Assembly (NCBI RefSeq): GCF_019399895.1
Contig: NC_091871.1
Span: 2,385,001-2,449,000, forward strand
DNA: 64,000 nt
Direction of reading: 5' to 3'
Source: Cardiocondyla obscurior
Lineage: Eukaryota > Arthropoda > Insecta > Hymenoptera > Formicidae
The translations under genes and the position numbers were made by a program. Below the pieces are notes generated by a model. The model made no database searches. It was not told where the DNA came from and saw nothing but the letters and a program-made list of their open reading frames with translations. Shown piece by piece: positions 25,411 through 36,062 of the stretch. Each line of letters opens with the position of its first letter. Position 1 is the stretch's first letter.

Positions 25411-28400
25411 ATGGATTGCAAGGTACCCCGTAACCTCGAGATACCTTATCTACAAGCGATACAGAAGGTACCAGGCAATACTGCTGGTGAGAAATGGAGC
25501 TGGATTGGGAGATTAACTTCGCTTCCGGCCAGCGAACATCGTCAACTTCCATCGGAATTGCTGCCTATTTTGCGCGTAGAAATTGCGATCAAGGATAAAA
25601 ATCACGAGGACATAGCATGGGCACTCAAGTCTGATGATTTGACGATAGTAAATAGGGCACTCAAGGCTCTCTGGTTTTTTGACGGTAGTTGTAAAGAAAT
25701 TGTTGACGTCTCATATTTCTGCGAACGTCTCTTTCCTTATGTCTCGGTAAACGCAAGGATGCGTATTATACTTACGCTTGCACGTCGATTAGCCGGCAAA
25801 GATCCGGCTTTCGCTCAGCAAATGTTCACGGCGGTGACATCTATGTATGGCATTCAAACCGCTCGTCCGCTGATTATCGCTTGCGACGAAGCCTTTGCTT
25901 ATAAAACAATTGTAGATAATGAATTAGTCTTGCCCATAAATATCGTTAAAAATATCTTTTACAGAAATCCAGATTTAATAGTACGTTATCTCAAATTAAT
26001 AAAACCCAGCGAATCAAATATAACTGAACGTAGTCCTTTTGCAATTGGCATTGATACATATGCTTCTTTCCTTTATAAATTACTAAAGAAGCGGCTAAAT
26101 GCTTTCGTAGAAATATGTGAACTGCACGAAAATTATCTGCAGGGTATTGCTTTGAGTAATACGTGCGCAGAAATATTTCTAAAGAAAGCACAGCAGCACC
26201 TGATTAAGAAGCCGCTATTATACATCAACATCTTACCGCTAAAAAAAATTAACGAGAGTTTAATGGAAAAAATATTTTTAGATCTATTACCCCCAGAAGA
26301 ATCTTCTTTCGATACAAAAAAAGCGCTCAATTACTTGGAGCATTATCCACGCGATAAAAAGTACCGTTTGCTCTGCGAATCGTATAAAAAAAAATATTGT
26401 ACCGATCTTCTCGATGAAACAGTAAATGTAACGCCTGCCTTATTAGAATTGATGCCTGCCGAAGAACGGATTAATCAAGCTAGAATCAAATTGAGGAAGC
26501 AGAAAGGTAAAGATACTTATTATTATAAAGATATCACGGACTACACGACAGCTTGGATTTGTTATTTACCTATTAGTGAATCTATTCCAGTAATCAAAGA
26601 GTTAATCAATAAAACTGCGGACGATTCGGATAGGCTTAGTCTAATTTTGCAAATTATATACGCTTGCAAGATTAATAAGGATGACGATGCGTTGTGTAAT
26701 ACTTTGACATATATTTTAAATAGACATAAGAATGAAAGTTCTTGGATATTTGAGCGAATGTTTGATGAGCTTTTACAGATATACGACGTACCACATTTGA
26801 ATGAAAAGCAGATCTCTCTTATATTGGATATCGTTCGATTATTTCATGTGAAAAATAACTTCGTACCTGAGGATATAGTCTCGGCTATTATACATTTCAA
26901 ACTTATTCATAATATGCCGATAGATAAGTTGATTGATATGTACCTAAAAAGTGATCTATGGTACAAAAACTTTAATATACTAAAAAAGTATCCACAATAC
27001 GAAAGACAGTGCCTTGTAACTTTCGCGAATGTCTTGAAAAAAATATCGTTTAAAGATCCCGAAGAAAAAACGAATCAGTATTGTCATGTTGTCGTGGCTA
27101 TGTACGAATTTAATGAGAGATGCAAACAAGCGCGCGTTAAGATAGACACATTGACAATTAAAGATTATCCTTGGTTAATGAAGATTGTTTTCAAAGCAAT
27201 ACGCTCCAAAGAAGATCCCTGGCAAGTGAAAAGCGAATTGCAGAAGAATGAACCGGAACTGTACCGCACGTATTTTCCAAAGAGTATCGCGGATGTAACA
27301 TCAGCCGCCGCGCTCTCTTTATTAAAACGGGATTGGCAAAGTGTATTAGACAATTGGGAAAAATACTTGGAAAACTGCATAAAGAATTATCATCTTAAAC
27401 ATGTACAAAGTTTTGTTAAGGCCACGCGTTGGTATAAAGATTTACCAGTCAAATTTGCTGATTGTTGCAAAAATTATTTACATGAGGAAGATACGGATAA
27501 AATATCACCTAGCATAATTATCTTAGCTATATTGCTTCATGGTGATGTGGTAACGAAACTAATTGATCCTTTCATACCTACGGAAAAGACAATAGATACT
27601 AATCATCCCAAAGCTAAAGACAATTACGAAATTATAGAAAATTTACCATTGGGTATGAGGCTTTCTAATCCGCCTATATCTATCGATCTCGTAATTAGAT
27701 TGTGCGAAGGAGATTATTTATCAATAGCCTTGATGGCACTGATGAACATAGGTAGACGAATTTCTTCGCCAAAAGTAATCTCGGCAGCGCAAAAATTAAT
27801 GAATATGCGCGTAAGTACGCGGAAACACGGAATCAAACTGATGTATTTAGCAACATCTGTACACGAGCTAACAGATTTTCTACGTAAAACGTGGGCAACT
27901 GAGACTCATCATTCAGTACGACAGGTCTTGTTTAAAACGTCGCAGAATTTCTTTCTTACAAATTCTAGCCCCGAAACTTGGTCCTTATATTGTGAAATGA
28001 TGTCGACATTGAATCCGAAAGACGAAGATGTGCTTACGGAAATGAAGCTGTTTTCCGAGATTCCCAAAAGATACATAGCGAAATATCTCCAATTGTGGCT
28101 TAAAACGATAGATGATTTTCTAAAAATGGAAATCGAGATCCAGAAGATAAATAAATATACTGCTGATTATTTGCGAACACTCACTGAGCCCGTTTTCAAT
28201 CTTTTACCCGAAGAATTTGCTGCGGATATACTTCGTAGATTTTTATTTCACATCAACACAGATGTATCGGATGCAGCGAGATGCTTTGCAGTATCGTACA
28301 TTTTGTCACAAGATAAAGATAAATATGCCGCACGCATCAAAATATTCGCCGACGTTTTCTACAATGCAGTAACAACAAATTGGAATGTCGCACATCCTAC

Positions 28401-28959
28401 GAAATCACACTTTACTCCAGTCAACAAAGCCGTACATTTATTCATGGATGATTTCGTTATCAATTACGTCGAGAAATTTTGCTTCAAAAAGTCTAATCCA
28501 GAGATTATTGATAATATGCAAACGATATTTTTATCTGTTTTAGCACCTAGTCAAGATGCTAAGTCTTACTTGCTGTTAGTATATGCGAAAAAGTTGCAAG
28601 AATGTACAATAACCGAAACCTCTTTTGGCTTGAAACTTGGTCAACAGTTAAAAAATATAACCGACATCTTCTCGTCGCTGTTAATCCCCTTTATGGCTGA
28701 CGTTCTTAATTATTTTCTAAGCAGCGTATATAAAAATTCTAACTTAGACGAAATCAAGCTCGATGTCATAGAAGGCCTTATTAAAGCTAATAATACGGAT
28801 TCCTGTTTTATGGCTGTGATAATGTTACCATCAACAATCCGTACAAAACATTTGTCGAGATATGATCAACTTATTACACAATTCAAAAAAATGGAGAAAC
28901 CTGTTACTACTATTTTATATGATTATTTGAACAAAACAGATTTAAAAATTATTGATTAA
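25411..28959 (+). CDS. Large intronless protein of unknown function, helical-repeat-like
   Basis: A single uninterrupted frame of 1182 codons runs from ATG 25411 (MDCKVPRNLEIPYLQ) to TAA 28959. The ATG is chosen because the frame upstream holds no earlier ATG and a spliced 5' UTR ends at 25338. AATAAA follows shortly after the stop. I do not recognise the family. The sequence is rich in Leu, Ile and Lys, with recurring amphipathic helical stretches of about 35-45 residues and no obvious signal peptide, membrane segment, zinc motif or nucleotide-binding loop. This is the look of an alpha-solenoid (HEAT/ARM/TPR-like) scaffold. It is intronless at coding level while its neighbours have 5-19 exons, so retroposition of an ancestral gene is possible. 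It is probably functional, because 1182 codons without a stop in AT-rich DNA is not chance. Confidence 0.85.
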   Translation: MDCKVPRNLEIPYLQAIQKVPGNTAGEKWSWIGRLTSLPASEHRQLPSELLPILRVEIAIKDKNHEDIAWALKSDDLTIVNRALKALWFFDGSCKEIVDVSYFCERLFPYVSVNARMRIILTLARRLAGKDPAFAQQMFTAVTSMYGIQTARPLIIACDEAFAYKTIVDNELVLPINIVKNIFYRNPDLIVRYLKLIKPSESNITERSPFAIGIDTYASFLYKLLKKRLNAFVEICELHENYLQGIALSNTCAEIFLKKAQQHLIKKPLLYINILPLKKINESLMEKIFLDLLPPEESSFDTKKALNYLEHYPRDKKYRLLCESYKKKYCTDLLDETVNVTPALLELMPAEERINQARIKLRKQKGKDTYYYKDITDYTTAWICYLPISESIPVIKELINKTADDSDRLSLILQIIYACKINKDDDALCNTLTYILNRHKNESSWIFERMFDELLQIYDVPHLNEKQISLILDIVRLFHVKNNFVPEDIVSAIIHFKLIHNMPIDKLIDMYLKSDLWYKNFNILKKYPQYERQCLVTFANVLKKISFKDPEEKTNQYCHVVVAMYEFNERCKQARVKIDTLTIKDYPWLMKIVFKAIRSKEDPWQVKSELQKNEPELYRTYFPKSIADVTSAAALSLLKRDWQSVLDNWEKYLENCIKNYHLKHVQSFVKATRWYKDLPVKFADCCKNYLHEEDTDKISPSIIILAILLHGDVVTKLIDPFIPTEKTIDTNHPKAKDNYEIIENLPLGMRLSNPPISIDLVIRLCEGDYLSIALMALMNIGRRISSPKVISAAQKLMNMRVSTRKHGIKLMYLATSVHELTDFLRKTWATETHHSVRQVLFKTSQNFFLTNSSPETWSLYCEMMSTLNPKDEDVLTEMKLFSEIPKRYIAKYLQLWLKTIDDFLKMEIEIQKINKYTADYLRTLTEPVFNLLPEEFAADILRRFLFHINTDVSDAARCFAVSYILSQDKDKYAARIKIFADVFYNAVTTNWNVAHPTKSHFTPVNKAVHLFMDDFVINYVEKFCFKKSNPEIIDNMQTIFLSVLAPSQDAKSYLLLVYAKKLQECTITETSFGLKLGQQLKNITDIFSSLLIPFMADVLNYFLSSVYKNSNLDEIKLDVIEGLIKANNTDSCFMAVIMLPSTIRTKHLSRYDQLITQFKKMEKPVTTILYDYLNKTDLKIID

Positions 28960-29358
28960 ATGAATAAATTGAACGAATAGAGTATATATAACGAATAATA
29001 TATGTATATCATATGTATTTTTTGTAATAATGTTTTACCGTGATGGGTTTCGTAATAAATTACGAAAAATTTGTGGAGAAAAAAAAAACAAAAGAACTTA
29101 ACTTTAAACATTTGTTTATGTATAACATTTTTGCAATTAACAAATAATAATTATAGTTTTGTTATGCTTAATAATGTTATAGAAACTTTATAAAATAAGA
29201 AAACCTCGTATTTTTTGTTAAAAGATTAATAAAAAAAATTAAAACTTGAAAACTATAAAAAGTAGGTGGAATATCTTGTGTTCCATCATATATCTTTTCA
29301 AATGATATATTTATTTGGTTTTTTTTGTTCTTCGTTAAGCTATTTTAGTATCTGCATT
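28960..29358. other. Convergent 3' ends, AT-rich spacer
   Basis: A 400-bp AT-rich stretch between the stop of the 1182-aa gene and the stop of the minus-strand gene at 29359. AATAAA-like signals occur near 28970 (+) and elsewhere. Nothing else was seen. Confidence 0.6.
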
Positions 29359-30400
29359 TTAAACAGACTCTAATGATACACTATCTTTTGAAGTTGCTGA
29401 TATTTCCTTCCTCCACTTTGATAACCAGTTACTGGCAACAGTCTACAAAATTGAAATATTCGCTGTTATTAAATATTAACTGTATATATGCTCGTTTATA
29501 CAGAAACGAGCTTCTTTCTTATTTTTATAAAAAAATTTTAACTCGTAAAAGAGAGATGAAGAATTAACAAACAATGGCAGATAAGCAGCACATGATACGG
29601 AGGAACGATAATAATTGCCATTACCAATTAAAAAATATATAAATTTCTACTTACATCTTGATCCTTTGTATTCTCTTTTTGAATTTTCTTAATTTTTTCC
29701 TCCGTTACTTTTAATTTGTTCCTTTCTCTTTGAGTTTTATGTTCCGTTTGATATTTAGCTATTGCTTGTGCCAATGGTCCTAACTCTCCTTTCATTGCAG
29801 AGTCGAGCATTGCCTTGGTATAAAAAAAAAAAACTTGATAAATAAACGGTTTACTGTACAACTTCGATTGATTCTTACATCTCGTCGTCTTTTAGCGTCG
29901 TTGGATGCACCTAACGGCTCTGTCTCGGTTTGGGGCCCCAGCTCAATAAGAATCTGAAAATCTGCATGTTCACCTAATCGAAAACCCACACCAAGTCTGG
30001 AATCAGTTCCTGAAAAATTATAGAAAAATTTATATAATGAAATTAATGTCATAACAGGTAAATTTTCTAATAATTTTATTTTATTATATACCTTTCTTAA
30101 TTGGTGGAATATTCGAATATATTAATGATAATATTGTTGGAAGTTCCTCTGGTATGATCAAACCAGTTACATCTATAAATCAATACCATACATATATGTA
30201 TATATTATTTAAATATGTTTAATATGACGTAAAATACCGATTTTCATACCGAATTTTTTTTTTTAATAAAAATATTTTATATAATATAATTACATTTAAC
30301 GTAAAAATTTAACCATACAAATATCTAACATTAAAAAAAAATACTTACATATATCACAGAAAGCCAGTAATAGTAACAGTTGCGAAATTGTGATCTTCAT
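29359..30400 (-). CDS. Small secreted protein of unknown function
   Basis: Five exons (30349-30400, 30092-30172, 29879-30009, 29655-29813, 29359-29442) join in frame to about 168 aa. The start (MKITISQLLLLLAFCDI) is a short signal peptide. It is followed by a hydrophobic segment (TGLIIPEELPTILSLI), then by a conserved-looking core (LGVGFRLGEHADFQ, IELGPQTETEP), and finally by a dibasic Lys/Arg/Glu-rich helix (KVTEEKIKKIQKE). KRRRD at the end of exon 3 could be a furin or prohormone-convertase site. I do not recognise the family. The exon-4 acceptor (accaag) is weak. Phase continuity across four junctions and a leader peptide make it a real gene, probably conserved in insects. A neuropeptide-like precursor is one alternative. 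Confidence 0.72.
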
Positions 30401-32395
30401 GACGATCTTGAAAAGAAAATCTCTGTGTGCACTGGTTTTACATTCGTTAAATTTACGATATGGTTTCCATGGCTTTTCTGTAATTGACTATGACGAGCAC
30501 GAATTAATTTTTAGACTAAAATATTTTCATCGTTCAAAATAACATTAATCCATTGAATTATTAGTTTTACCTTATCTTTTTAAATATTCCAAAAATTGTG
30601 TTATACTCAGAAAATAGTTCGTCCATTTTAGGCAACTCGTATTCAGTTACAAATTCGGTACAGTTTTGTAGATAATAACGATATATAATTTATTAAATTA
30701 AATTAAATTAATTTAAAGTTTAACAATATTTTTTTTTAACTAAGACAACGCGTAAACTCTGCACATTTAGGCTCACTGTGCATTTAATGTTTCACAGTAG
30801 CGAGATATTCATCAAATTTTTATAATATGTGGACACAAATATAATAATTACATTTAATTTTATATTATATATTCACATTGCTATCACTTTAATATTAGTA
30901 TCACTTTGCACATTTTTTTTTCCTCAACAAATGCTATCTAATAATAATCAAATATAATGATAACAGACATGCATCCGTTCTCAAACTTACATGAAAGTGA
31001 AATCTAAAAGTACACACACCGGCGCCGGGCAACGACCAACTAATCTCTGTGTAAGAAGTGAACTGAAAATACCTTTACACAATACGCATGTCTTCAATAT
31101 GAACCTGATGCGAGAAAGTGTGCTCGGCGAGACTCGCTTTTGAAGTGAAAGGATAGACGGTGGATTCGGAATTGAGGTCATAGGCAGCCGAACTTAGGCG
31201 CCGATATTGGCTCTCGGTTGATTTTTTTTATCTTGTACATGTTTTTTTCATTTCATACGATCCTGCAAATTTCACATAATGTTGTAACTTCAATAGGCTC
31301 GATGCGTTTGTGACAAATGACCGATGAACGGCCTCGTGCTACTGATCTATGATCAACGTACCGTCGAGTCAAGGATACCGTTTCACGACGTATTACACGA
31401 GTTACGGATACGCTTTAAATAGGTGTCATTAGAAAATTACACCGGAAAACGACTAAAAAAATTGCATACTATTCGATTAAAGTACGTCGTGTACTAAAAA
31501 GAAAACTTTCTATTTCAATAGCAGTAAAGATAAATATATCTTAGCGTATGTCGCAATAACGGAACACAATTAATTTGCTTTTGTTTAAGGCACGTAAAGA
31601 TGTTACTTGAAAAATCGGTAGTTTATATGAAAATTAAAATTAAAATAATATTAAAAATTAATATATTTTAATTTCAATGGTTTCAACAATAAAGGAACAT
31701 ATACCGAATATGTAGCTATACAAGCGAAATTGCATAATGATCAAATTCATTAATTTATTTAGAAATCCTGACTGCTAGTTTAAAAATATGTAGTAACATT
31801 AAATCACCGTGCTTTTTATTAAACGTTATATTTGACGTTAAAAGGATTTAAACCAAATTTTATTATTTTACGTTCGAGTAATTCTTTGTTCATTATTTAA
31901 ATATATTTTAAAGATCTATTGTAAAAATTGCAATTGCGCAGTTACGAGTTTCTAATCAAGGTAACCATTGCGGCTTAAGTATTATTCACCTACTCGCAAA
32001 CAATCAGCAAGGCAGCCAGAGGCGTAGAACTTCCTAAGGGGAACGCCTATTATCGTTTCGACGTCATATTGTGCATTTGTGTTCACATGACTGAGGACGC
32101 AAACGGCCACGTATGAGTCCGTCACATCTGTGCTTACGAAGCAAAATGTAATATTTAACCGATAAGACGGCTACGAAAACGTGTGCAGCTGCGAATTCGA
32201 GTGTTGCGGGTACGATAGACGTAAGCCGCGTGTTCATCTGTAATCACCATAAGATTGCAATGTGATTGAGCGAATATACCATGAAGATATTCTGACAAGT
32301 AATCAATAATTTAACTGATTCGACATGACTGACGTTGCTTACTTGTTATTGCGCTCACGCAAACCTTGACTTCAGATTACAGTAAATCTCTGTAA
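30401..32395. other. Divergent intergenic region
   Basis: About 2 kb between a minus-strand start (30400) and a plus-strand start (32396). It is AT-rich (30500-30960 and 31400-31930), with more GC-balanced segments at 30990-31400 and 31950-32390 that may hold promoters or non-coding 5' exons. No coding exon or mobile element was recognised. Confidence 0.5.
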
Positions 32396-35186
32396 ATGTC
32401 GCAAGTGGATCTGTTTGGTCCATGGGGCCTATTGATTGTAATTGCGACAGGTGTAGGAATCATCTTAATCGCAGTGCTTCTGTTTTTCTGCTTCCTCATG
32501 CCCGGCTGTGTCGCCTACGAATATTTTAAAAAACAAAGTAAGAACATTGACTACTTTAATTCTTAATTTTCTTAGCATTAATATTAGGTAATCGCAGCTT
32601 CCGAAAGCAATAAGAGCATGCATGAATAAAACGAGCACTGAAGATTTCACGATTAAGTTAAAGCACTATTATTATGAATTTTTGAGATCATATCTAGGCA
32701 AAAAGTCGTAATATTATTTTCTTGAAATGTTTTATCCGCAGGGAAAGAAATAAAAGGCGTGCCTCCGCAAATAAAAAATCTAGAAAAGGATAATTTAAAA
32801 TTGAGCGACATTAGTTACAGATCTTGGAGGCTCGGTAGTTTATACGAGGACGACAATGGTATGGAGCTTTTGTTGCATTTAATTTTAATTTTAATAGAAT
32901 TTTAATTTTAATGGAATAGAAAAAACGTATGTACACACTTAAAAAATTTAAACAAAACAATTTAAAAAAAATGTTATACCTGCAGGTACTATAAGTGAGA
33001 ACGCGATATCTCATAGAGACTTAATTAACTCCACTAACGCTCAATGTAAAGACGCGGAATGCTCTTCAACACTGGTAATTATGCAAACAAATTGAACGAG
33101 AACTCGTAAGGTTTTGCGCCGTTTGATTAATTAATTTGATTTATTTCTCGATATTACAGAATTTAATTCATACAGATAAACAGAAAAATGATAAAAAAAT
33201 AAAAGAGTTTCCGACCGAACTGACAATGAGCTTGCAATATTTGCCGCCCTGCGACGATATTATTACCGGAAAATTTGTTATTGGTATCGAAGTACGTTAT
33301 TGAAATTATATGCATTAAATGTAGAAGTTATTATTTAAAAGAATATCTTAATATATTTTGGATGAAGCAAACTTACCCAAATGGAAATTAACTTTATTCC
33401 ATATTTTACAGGCATTGTGTGGCCTTCCTCCGAAACAATACAATGGCACGTTGGAACCTTATATCGCATTAAATATTATAAAACAATCATGGAGTCACAG
33501 AAAGCGTCAAAGACTGCATAGTTTTCGAACGAGGAGCATCAGGCACACAGCTAGTCCGATCTACAAAGAGACTTTTGTTATTGCAAATGTAAAACCGCAG
33601 GAAGCTAAGGTATACTACTGTGTTTGAAAAAATGCTGTAATTTTTTTTATCTAATAATTATTTTGTTTTTATAGGAATGGATATTAGATATTACTGCATA
33701 TGATCACGATAGATACGCAAATCATACAGAATTGTGTTCGCTCAAAGTATCGCTGAAAGATGTAAAAAAGATTTTTTATAGTCCAGAGATTCATATGTTC
33801 AATTATAGAATGAAACCATCGAATCAGGTGATTAAAATTTAAATTAATCAAGTTAATGTACATTAAATATATTTAAAAAGTATATATAGCAGCTGATATA
33901 TAAAGTTAATAAGTAATAAATAAATAAGCGTTTAAAAAAATTATTAAATAAAAAATGTTGATGTAATTTTAGATATATATATTTTTAGATATAATATTAA
34001 AAAGAAAAAAAAGATATTATTATTTTTTTTTTTTTTTATACGACTATTTTCGTTGATTCTAATTTCCTACCCACAGTTTTCGGGAGTTGTTTGAGACACC
34101 CTGTATAAAACGTTAAAAATAATAATCAAAAATTAAAAAAAAAAAAAAAATACATATAATCATTCACTTTCTAGGAGTTTGGTAACATTTTATTAGCTAT
34201 GAGCTATCTACCTACTGCAGAAAGATTGACTATTAATATCATGAAACTACGTGATATTAAATTACCAACTGTGTTGAGTTTAAACGATTTTAGTAAGTAT
34301 TTATTAATTTAATAGCGTATACTTTATCGGAGCGGCTAAGTTTACGCCCGATTCGCGCAAGAGTTTCTGTTATCATCGCCGTTCAACTGCTGGTGCTGAT
34401 TTTCAGCCAGCAATAATTAAAAGTCGAGATCCCGGCCGCGTCGTATACAGGGTGTATTCGAACTAGAAAGTGACTTACTTTTATATTACATTCACCACCT
34501 CTCGTCTTGCACCACCAGTTTAAAAGCACCTTGTACATTATACAACATAAAAGTAACGCATTATATTTATTCCCTTCCTTTCATTTTCCTTTTCTACTGT
34601 GCATAAATCGATTGTGATCTTTCACTTAACAATTTATAAAAGATTAATTTTTTTTTTTTTGTAGATCCGTATATTAAAGTATTAATGTTAAATGGAAAAA
34701 CGGGTAAAAAAATAAAAAAGAAGAAAACCAAATTCTTACGTGGCATCGTGCAACTGGAGTTTAACGAGATTTTGACATTCGATTTGGCAGTCACCCAACT
34801 CGATACTGTTCAATTCCTTGTGGTGCTTTGTAGCAAGGTATATTCTTAAAATATAGAAAGATTATTAAAAATATATAACTAATATATTAATGACAAAAAT
34901 TAAAAGAACAAGAAAGATACATTTATCGAGTACAGATACAGGGATAATATTTAAAAAGTCGCACTATTAATAATCATTTTAGGTTATACCGGAAGGATTA
35001 CCTGCTAATAGTGCCGATGCGAGTGATAGCGAAGAGTCAGTCAGTTCCTTTAAAAGATCTACCGATTTTTTTATTGGTAAAGTAGCTCTTGGGAAAGGCG
35101 TAAGAGGTTCGACAGAAAGACTGCATTGGTTCTCAGTGCTTCAAAATCCAAGGAAACTTGTTACCGTTTGGCACACTCTTAAATAA
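32396..35186 (+). CDS. Tandem C2-domain transmembrane protein, synaptotagmin-like
   Basis: Nine exons (32396-32537, 32742-32858, 32986-33074, 33160-33291, 33412-33609, 33675-33827, 34175-34292, 34665-34837, 34983-35186) give about 441 aa. The N terminus has a single membrane span at residues about 9-36 (LLIVIATGVGIILIAVLLFF) followed by Cys and basic residues, as in synaptotagmins. Two C2 domains follow, C2A at about 135-260 and C2B at about 280-435. The C2B polybasic strand is present (KTGKKIKKKKTKF). The Asp residues that bind calcium in classical synaptotagmins are mostly missing: the C2A third loop keeps AYDHD, but the first C2B loop lacks the usual Asp pair. Calcium-independent membrane trafficking is therefore likely. 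Closest by architecture are the divergent synaptotagmins (Syt12/13/14-like); I cannot assign one. Exon 7 is flanked by a 12-bp inverted repeat. Confidence 0.82.
34096..34455. repeat. 12-bp inverted repeat pair flanking C2B exon 7
   Basis: acaccctgtata at 34096-34107 and its exact reverse complement at 34444-34455 lie in the introns on either side of exon 7 (34175-34292). Flanking bases also show weak inverted similarity (ttgag against ttcgaa). The ACACCCTGTAT motif is common at ends of arthropod DNA transposons, so these may be two separate remnants or a pair of termini. A transposon enclosing a conserved exon would be unusual. Confidence 0.5.
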
Positions 35187-36062
35187 TTAAATTTATCGTT
35201 ATGTTAAATATTTGTAACAACAGAAACGTTAAAACAAGAAATAAACATGAATTAATTAATATATCAAAGGATGCAATATTGTTATAAGCAAAGAAAGCAA
35301 CGTTAGGTTAATTTAGAAAGATCGTTAGAATTTTTTTTTACTTTAAATACAGATTATTGATTAAATTAGAATATTACCGGAATGATATATTAATTATTTC
35401 GTTCCGACGTATATGTCGAACGCGTGCTGTTCATTTGTTCTTCATACTTCTAAATTCTAAATCTAAGCTCGTGTAAATTGCGTATGCACTAATCTAAAGC
35501 TACCGTCCAGTACGTTCGTTTCAGTTCAATTGAAAAACAAGTGCCGCGCGGCATAAGATTTTATTGACAAACGGTTAGGCCATATCGACCGTATTGTTTC
35601 CTTGTTCCTGGATGTAGCTCGTATGTAGCGAATGTAAGAATAGGTGTCGAGCATGACATGAACGTAGGATAACATGGATCGCATGGATCGAATTGAGATA
35701 TCCCCACTATTCCCTCACAAAACTGCGAACTTGCTGCACGCCTCTGCATTCTCGGTATTCTCTGCATGCCTCTTGTTACTAACCGGTACGTGATATAATT
35801 TTCTAACCTTAAAAAAAAATGTATTAATGTACGTTGATTGTTGGCACTCGATAATCTTAAAATAAGTTATATTTAATATTTTCGTCTTTACTTTAGCTTG
35901 ACTTTCTCTGCCAGTAAACTAATTTACGCATTTTCATTCAGCCCAGACCCTAATTTATGGTGGTCCATGGACAACGTTATAACGTAGTAATTTAGAAGCG
36001 TGTTCTAATCACTAACATCGATGATAATTATCCTCGTTTGTATGCGTATGTTATAAAGTAGT
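35187..36062. other. Intergenic region upstream of Tdrd12
   Basis: An AT-rich 3' flank of the C2 gene, then a GC-balanced stretch (35400-35800). A possible donor (accg|gtacgtga) near 35785 could end a non-coding first exon of Tdrd12. The start of that exon and its splicing to 36063 cannot be shown from sequence alone. No other gene was seen. Confidence 0.4.
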
